A DNA stretch of 64,000 nucleotides, from positions 1 to 64,000 of the forward strand of contig NZ_BOOH01000056.1 of the NCBI RefSeq assembly GCF_016863135.1. The letters run 5' to 3'. Of the stretch, positions 59,928-64,000 are shown piece after piece; positions within the stretch are counted from its first letter, which is position 1; each line of letters starts with the position of its first letter. The position numbers were made by a program, and so were the translations under genes. The notes under the pieces were generated by a model that was given only the letters and a program-made list of their open reading frames with translations, ran no database searches and was not told the DNA's origin. This stretch comes from Planobispora longispora (lineage in GTDB: Bacteria > Actinomycetota > Actinomycetes > Streptosporangiales > Streptosporangiaceae).

Positions 59928-60372
59928 TTCGTGTGCTCCAGATCGTGTGCGCGGCGAACCTGCGCCGCGCGGGCGAGAAAGAGATCTCAACGAACCGGGG
60001 CACAGGAGAGCGGCGCGTTCACGCGCGCAGGCGAGCGGGCGCGTTCGCACACGCCGGCGAACGGCTGCCGCCCTGACGGACGGACGCGTCCGCGCACGCC
60101 GACGAAGGGCTGTCGCACCGACGAACCGGCGCGTTCACGCGCGCCGCGACGGCCGCTCCGTCATCCGCCCCGGTATGGCCGGGGGGTAACCATGGCATCG
60201 CCTTCTCGTGATCGGCCGGGCAGGCCGCCCGGCGGGAGCAATCTCCGCTGAGCCTACGACCCTCCGTACGGCCGTCTCAACGGAATAAAACGGAATAAAC
60301 GGCCCCGGGCACGGGGCCGGCCGGCTTTCCGCCCGGCCGGCCCCCGTACGCGGGGGTCCGGAGCCCGGTCCG
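59928..60372. other. Intergenic region with repeats and terminator hairpins
   Basis: No gene is supported. A 17-base sequence (GGCGCGTTCACGCGCGC) occurs at 60012-60028 and again at 60128-60144, with looser copies between. Near 60301-60345 two GC hairpins (GGCCCCG/CGGGGCC and GCCGGCCGGC/GCCCGGCCGGC) probably end the aldo/keto reductase transcript. Confidence 0.5.
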
Positions 60373-61347
60373 TCAGTGGCTGATCGGGCGGGGGCGGTAC
60401 GGCTCGGCGAGGAACGCGACCTCCTTCTCCGTCAGCGCCAGGTCCACCGCGGCGACGGCGTCGTCCACGTGCCGGTCCTTGGTCGCGCCCACGATCGGGG
60501 CGGTCACCCCCGGCTGGTGGAGCAGCCACGCCAGCGCCACCTGGGCCGCGGGAGCCTCGCGCTCGCGGGCCACCTGCGCGACCCGGTCGAGGATCTGGCG
60601 GTCGTTGTCGGCGTCGGTGTAGAGCGCCTCGATGCGCGCGTCGCTCCCGGCGCGGACGGTGGTCTCCTCCGATCCGGCGCGGGCGAGCAGACCCCGGGCC
60701 AGCGGGCTCCACGGGATGATCCCCACCCCCTGGTCCCGGCAGAGCGGGTTCATCTCCCGCTCCTCCTCGCGGTAGAGCAGGTTGTAGTGGTTCTGCATGG
60801 ACACGAACTTCGTCCAGCCGTTGCGCTCGGCCACGTGCTGGGCCTTGGCGAACTGCCAGGCCGCCATGCTGGAGGCGCCCAGGTAGCGGGCCTTGCCCGC
60901 CTGCACGACCTCGTGCAGCGCGGCCATGGTCTCCTCGATCGGCGTCTCGTCGTCCCAGCGGTGGATCTGGTACAGATCCACGTGCTCGACTCCCAGACGG
61001 CGCAGCGAGGCGTCGATGCCGGCCATGATGTGCTTGCGCGACAGGCCCCGGTCGTTGACTCCCCTGCCGACGGGGAAGAACACCTTGGTGGCCAGCACGT
61101 AGTCGTCCCGGGACCGGAAGATGCGGCTCAGCAACCGGCCGGTGACCTCCTCGCTGGCCCCGCCGGAGTAGACGTCGGCGGTGTCGAAGAACGTGACCCC
61201 GGCCTCGGCGGCCCGCCGGACGATCGGCTCGGCCGCGGCCTCGTCCAGCACCCACTCGCCCCAGCGGTCCGGATCGCCGTAGCTCATCATGCCCAGACAC
61301 ACTCGCGAGACCTTCATCCCCGTCGAGCCCAGACGGACATACTCCAT
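60373..61347 (-). CDS. Aldo/keto reductase
   Basis: The 324-residue reductase starts MEYVRLGSTGMKVSRVCLG, with catalytic Asp/Tyr in TFFDTADVYSGG (about 52-63), Lys in VLATKVFFPVG and His in VDLYQIHRWDD. It belongs to the AKR branch related to YajO-like and potassium-channel-beta-like proteins. Physiological substrate unknown; it is not closely similar to the aldo/keto reductase at 40 kb. Confidence 0.9.
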   Translation of the reverse strand: MEYVRLGSTGMKVSRVCLGMMSYGDPDRWGEWVLDEAAAEPIVRRAAEAGVTFFDTADVYSGGASEEVTGRLLSRIFRSRDDYVLATKVFFPVGRGVNDRGLSRKHIMAGIDASLRRLGVEHVDLYQIHRWDDETPIEETMAALHEVVQAGKARYLGASSMAAWQFAKAQHVAERNGWTKFVSMQNHYNLLYREEEREMNPLCRDQGVGIIPWSPLARGLLARAGSEETTVRAGSDARIEALYTDADNDRQILDRVAQVAREREAPAAQVALAWLLHQPGVTAPIVGATKDRHVDDAVAAVDLALTEKEVAFLAEPYRPRPISH

Positions 61348-61497
61348 CGCAAACCCTCCCGATCTTGCTGACGGTCCCAGCCTACGGCCGCCGTACGGCG
61401 AGGAGGCAGGCGCATGTCGGGGCGGCGACGCGAACGGCCGCGGCGGCGGATCGGCGGGCCGTCGAGCCGGTTCGGGGCCCGGTGGCGGAGGAGCCGG

Positions 61498-61720
61498 TCA
61501 CTCCTCCCGATCGCCGTCGAGGACGCGGATCGCCCACTCCAGAGACCCGGTGCGCACTCCAGGCTGGCCCTCTCCTCGTACTCGCCCACCGCACCGCTGA
61601 TCATCCGTGCCACGGTCCCGGGGACGCCGCGCATCTGGTCGGCGGTGACCTGCTCGTTCGGGGTGGCCTTCAGGTAGAGCTTGCCGAGGTAGGGGATGCT
61701 CTCGGGATCCCGGACGCCCG
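61498..61720 (-). pseudogene. Small frameshifted gene remnant
   Basis: The minus strand encodes DPESIPYLGKLYLKATPNEQ, then VTADQMRGVPGTVARMISGAVGEYEERA. The frame then changes near 61562, and the natural ending TGSLEWAIRVLDGDREE-stop at 61498 lies one base off. No start codon with a ribosome site is visible. The family is not recognised. A single-base error or decay would explain it. Confidence 0.4.
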
Positions 61721-61773
61721 CCTCCGGCCGGGGCGGCGGCTGACCGGAGGGCGGGTGGCGCGTGCGGGGGGCG

Positions 61774-62316
61774 CTAGTTGGCGCAGTCCTGCGAGTTGAG
61801 GACCAGGCCCAGCTGGGAGATCTTGCTGTTCCGCAGGATGAAGATGTAGTGGGCCTTCGGGTTGCCCGGGATGGTGGCGTAGCGGTATCCGCTCGCGGCC
61901 GTCTTGAGCTTGGGGTACGCCTTCTTCAGCTGCTTGAAGGTGGAGCCGAGCCTGATGCCCTGGGGGGTCGCGACGCCCTTGGGGGCGAAGATCGCGGCCA
62001 CGCCGTACCGCTTGGAGATGAGCAGGCCCTGGGCGTTCGGGTGCGCCTTCAGGATCCAGGTCGTGCAGGTGCCCGTGTCGCCCGTCCGCTTGATCTTCCC
62101 GGTGGCCTTGGCCTGCTTGGCGCTCATCCCCAGCTTCACGCCGCCGTATCCGAACGGCCCCAGCGTGCCTTTCGCATACGCGGCGGACGCGGCGGACGCA
62201 GTGGAGGCGGTGGGCCCGGCGGCCGCGACGGGGAGGGCCCCGGCCAGGAGCACGCCTCCGGCCAGTGCCGCCACCAGTGCCGGACGGCTCAGCCGCTGAA
62301 CGGTCGCATTCCCCAT
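61774..62316 (-). CDS. Secreted protein with two BamE/SmpA-like motifs
   Basis: The 180-residue protein has a Sec signal peptide (LVAALAGGVLLAGALPVAAAG, likely cut near residue 33) and an Ala/Ser/Thr-rich spacer. A small domain follows with two similar halves: GGVKLGMSAKQAKATGKI and GIRLGSTFKQLKKAYPKL. Two Cys residues (TGTCTTW and the C-terminal SQDCAN) could form a disulfide. The 'LGM...A' pattern recalls BamE/SmpA-type folds, but no function is known. AGGAAA precedes the ATG. Confidence 0.8.
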   Translation of the reverse strand: MGNATVQRLSRPALVAALAGGVLLAGALPVAAAGPTASTASAASAAYAKGTLGPFGYGGVKLGMSAKQAKATGKIKRTGDTGTCTTWILKAHPNAQGLLISKRYGVAAIFAPKGVATPQGIRLGSTFKQLKKAYPKLKTAASGYRYATIPGNPKAHYIFILRNSKISQLGLVLNSQDCAN

Positions 62317-62328
62317 CGTTGTTTCCTC

Positions 62329-62342
62329 ATTTCAGATGAAAT
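62329..62342. promoter_or_regulatory. Palindrome shared with 44.3 kb (ATTTCAGATGAAAT)
   Basis: The same 14 bases occur at 44321-44334. Here they lie 13-26 bases upstream of the secreted-protein start, next to its ribosome site. Confidence 0.5.
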
Positions 62343-62368
62343 ATCCGTTTTATGGTGAAAAAAGAAGA

Positions 62369-63259
62369 TTAGCGGTGCAGCCACTCCAGCAGGTCCGGCG
62401 GGGCCAGCCGGCGCGTGCGCTCGTGGTAGCGGGCGAGCTCGTCACCGGTGAGCAGCTCGCGGCCCGAGCCGGACGCGCCCCGGCGGAAGAACGCGGCGGT
62501 GTCCTTGAGCACGCCGGCGGCGTTCGGCGCGAGGCGGTCGGAGCGGGACTTCATGCTGTCGAACGTCGCCGCCTCCACCAGTGTCGGCCAGAGCTCCTCC
62601 GGCACGCTGACCTCCAGCGCCCGGGCGAGCCGGCGCATCTCGCCCTCCAGGTCTCCCAGGAGGTCGTCGTAGTGCACCAGCAGGACGTTCGGCTGCCGGA
62701 GGCGCCGCGCCCAGGCGTCCGACAGGTGCCACATCACCCCGGGCAGGGAGTCCATCTCCTCGGCGGGCGACACGTCCTCGTCCACCCATCGGAGCAGCCA
62801 TTCGCGCAGCTGGGGTTTCGGCGCCGGCGGCCCGGAGGGCTCCGGCCGGTTCGTGAGCGCGCGGATCCGGTCGTGGTCGAGGTTGCCGCCCTGGTGGTAG
62901 AGCGACACGGCCATGTCGAGCGGGTGGCGGGCCACCACGACGTAGGTGGCCCGCTCGTCGATCGGGACCCCGTCGAGCGGCGTGTGCGTCTTGACGAACC
63001 GCCGGTGCGGCTGGGCCGCGAGCCGCGCGTACACCTCGTCCTCCGGGACGACCAGGTGGTCCAGCCACGGCGACAGCTGCGACAGCGGTTCCGGGAGGTC
63101 GGGAGTCTGGAAGACCAGCAGGGCGCAGATCATCTGCATCCATGTCGTGCCGCTCTTCGAGCGGGTGCTGATGACGATGTCGCCCTGCCGGAAGGGGAAT
63201 CCGTTCCACCGGCCGCTGTCCTCGTCTTCGGACCTGTATCTCGTCGGGGGCTTGGACAT
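62369..63259 (-). CDS. Sulfotransferase family protein
   Basis: The 296-residue enzyme has the PAPS 5'-phosphosulfate loop STRSKSGTTWMQMI (about 31-44) and the 3'-phosphate site YVVVARHPLDMAVSLYH (about 105-121). The C-terminal FFRRGASGSGRELLT replaces the classic RKGxxGDW loop with RRGASGSGR, and the acceptor site cannot be predicted. It transfers sulfate to an alcohol or phenol on a small molecule. It stands upstream of the secreted-protein gene on the same strand. Confidence 0.88.
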   Translation of the reverse strand: MSKPPTRYRSEDEDSGRWNGFPFRQGDIVISTRSKSGTTWMQMICALLVFQTPDLPEPLSQLSPWLDHLVVPEDEVYARLAAQPHRRFVKTHTPLDGVPIDERATYVVVARHPLDMAVSLYHQGGNLDHDRIRALTNRPEPSGPPAPKPQLREWLLRWVDEDVSPAEEMDSLPGVMWHLSDAWARRLRQPNVLLVHYDDLLGDLEGEMRRLARALEVSVPEELWPTLVEAATFDSMKSRSDRLAPNAAGVLKDTAAFFRRGASGSGRELLTGDELARYHERTRRLAPPDLLEWLHR

Positions 63260-63733
63260 ACGCCGTCTCCTCCTGTCTGCCGATCCAGTGACTCCGGCCC
63301 CGGCCGTCCCGCGGGCGGGAGGCCGGGCTCGCGGAGCTCTCCGCGGGGGCGCGGGGCGCCCGAGGGTACCGCGCGCCGGAGCGGTCGCGCCCGTCGATAT
63401 CGCACCGCCCCGCGGTGCGAGGCCGGCTTCAGACCATGCGGCTCATGCGGCTCCGCGGTGGGGGATCGGCTCCGGGCGGCGCGCGTGAGCACCTCCGGCG
63501 GCCGCCGGCGCGGCGAGGGCGGAAGAGCGCTTTCTCATGAGGGGAACGCTACGGATCCCCGCTTGTCGATGACTTGATCATGACTTGTGACGCGCTCCGG
63601 GCGTCCCGGACGGGCGCCAAGGTTTCGATCTGCGACATCTCGCCTCGAAAACTCCCTATCACCCCCTATATCACTCAACATCAAGAAGTATGGTGTACTT
63701 TGGGGAGTGTATCGGAACGATAGGGAGGGGTCG
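63260..63733. promoter_or_regulatory. Intergenic region with short direct repeats
   Basis: No gene is supported in these 474 bases. TGACTTG occurs twice at an 11-base interval (63570-63576 and 63581-63587) with a four-base spacer, the geometry of SARP-type activator sites. Near 63690 an AT-richer stretch with TATGGT is a candidate promoter for the HTH gene. Confidence 0.35.
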
Positions 63734-64000
63734 ATGTCTCAGCGGCCGTACTCGGTCGAGCAGGTGGCCGACCTGCTGGGCCTGCATGTCAAGACGGTGC
63801 GCGGCTACGTGCGCGACGGCCGGCTGAAGGCCGTCCGCATCGGCAAGCAGTACCGCATCGCGCGCGAGGACCTGGAGGCGTTCACCGGGCATCCGGTGGA
63901 GCCGCCCGCCGCCGAGACGGTACGGCGCAGCCGGCATGTCGAGATGTCCGGCATCGTGCAGATCGACGCGATCGGCCGCGAGGAGATGAGCCGGTTGAGC
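63734..64000 (+). CDS. Helix-turn-helix (excisionase/MerR-like) protein, partial
   Basis: The frame starts at ATG 63734 behind GGGAGGGG and runs off the right edge after 89 codons. Residues 5-52 form an excisionase-type winged helix (YSVEQVADLLGLHVKTVRGYVRDGRLKAVRIGKQYRIAREDLEAF). The remainder (HVEMSGIVQIDAIGREEMSRL) begins a second domain that continues outside the window. Chromosomal members act as transcription regulators rather than phage excisionases. Confidence 0.85.
   Translation, partial: MSQRPYSVEQVADLLGLHVKTVRGYVRDGRLKAVRIGKQYRIAREDLEAFTGHPVEPPAAETVRRSRHVEMSGIVQIDAIGREEMSRLS

Noticed and set aside
60012..60144. CRISPR-like repeat array
   Set aside because: Only two exact 17-base copies with irregular spacing and low-complexity GC sequence between them; no cas genes.
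63734..64000. Phage or integrative-element excisionase
   Set aside because: The HTH resembles excisionases, but no integrase or attachment site is visible and a second domain continues past the edge, which fits a chromosomal regulator better.

Overview
The window is high-GC DNA from a filamentous actinomycete. Codon use, GTG/TTG starts, GTGA/ATGA gene overlaps, many NarL-type two-component pairs and DUF3618/Holin-X proteins fit a member of Streptosporangiaceae (Streptosporangium or Nonomuraea type). That placement is inference; no rRNA or other phylogenetic marker is present. No rRNA, tRNA, CRISPR array, insertion sequence or prophage was seen.

Region 1 (about 0.3-14.2 kb) is a pectin side-chain / rhamnogalacturonan-I (RG-I) utilisation locus. 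It holds a Gfo/Idh/MocA dehydrogenase, a CE7-type acetyl esterase, a GH42 beta-galactosidase, a DUF1961-DUF624-ABC importer-exo-RG-lyase operon (like yesU, yesL, lplABC and yetA of Bacillus) and a GH51 arabinofuranosidase. Palindromes of the form RAAACGTTYT recur upstream of these genes, and a different LacI-type box (GAAAGCGCTTAC) precedes the transport operon. No LacI gene lies in the window.

Region 2 (14.2-17.3 kb) is a sulfur-scavenging operon: a leaderless cysteine-containing leader peptide (not previously called here, 28 aa), a TauD/AtsK-like dioxygenase and an arylsulfatase broken by two +1 frameshifts. Region 3 (17.4-29.1 kb) holds a NERD-pseudokinase fusion, a UbiB-like kinase, a NarL two-component pair, a Holin-X/DUF3618 pair, a divergent MFS/GlxA-type regulator pair, and MaoC and acyl-CoA dehydrogenase genes.

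Region 4 (29.1-36.8 kb) is a monocarboxylate (acetate-type) uptake locus: LytS kinase, MFS protein, LytTR regulator and two SSS symporters, each preceded by a small two-helix protein (one DUF485, one DUF485-like). A Crp-type palindrome lies before the DUF485-actP pair. Region 5 (36.8-41.0 kb) is a membrane protein plus kinase/regulator module bracketed by direct repeats of the 3' end of an aldo/keto reductase gene.

Region 6 (41-54.3 kb) is a mixed set: esterase, MarR remnant, wax-ester synthase/DGAT, sulfite oxidase, PolX, FMN azoreductase behind twin operators, an extra SecY, a two-component pair, a hydrolase/MarR pair, and a RibE-RibB fusion under an FMN riboswitch whose anti-SD and SD sequences are perfectly complementary over 10 nt. 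Region 7 (54.3-64 kb) holds a Phd antitoxin fused in frame to the end of a PIN toxin, a PaaK-like ligase, PadR with a divergent leaderless FAD monooxygenase, DUF5995, a methyltransferase, an aldo/keto reductase, a secreted protein, a sulfotransferase and a partial excisionase-type HTH gene at the right edge.
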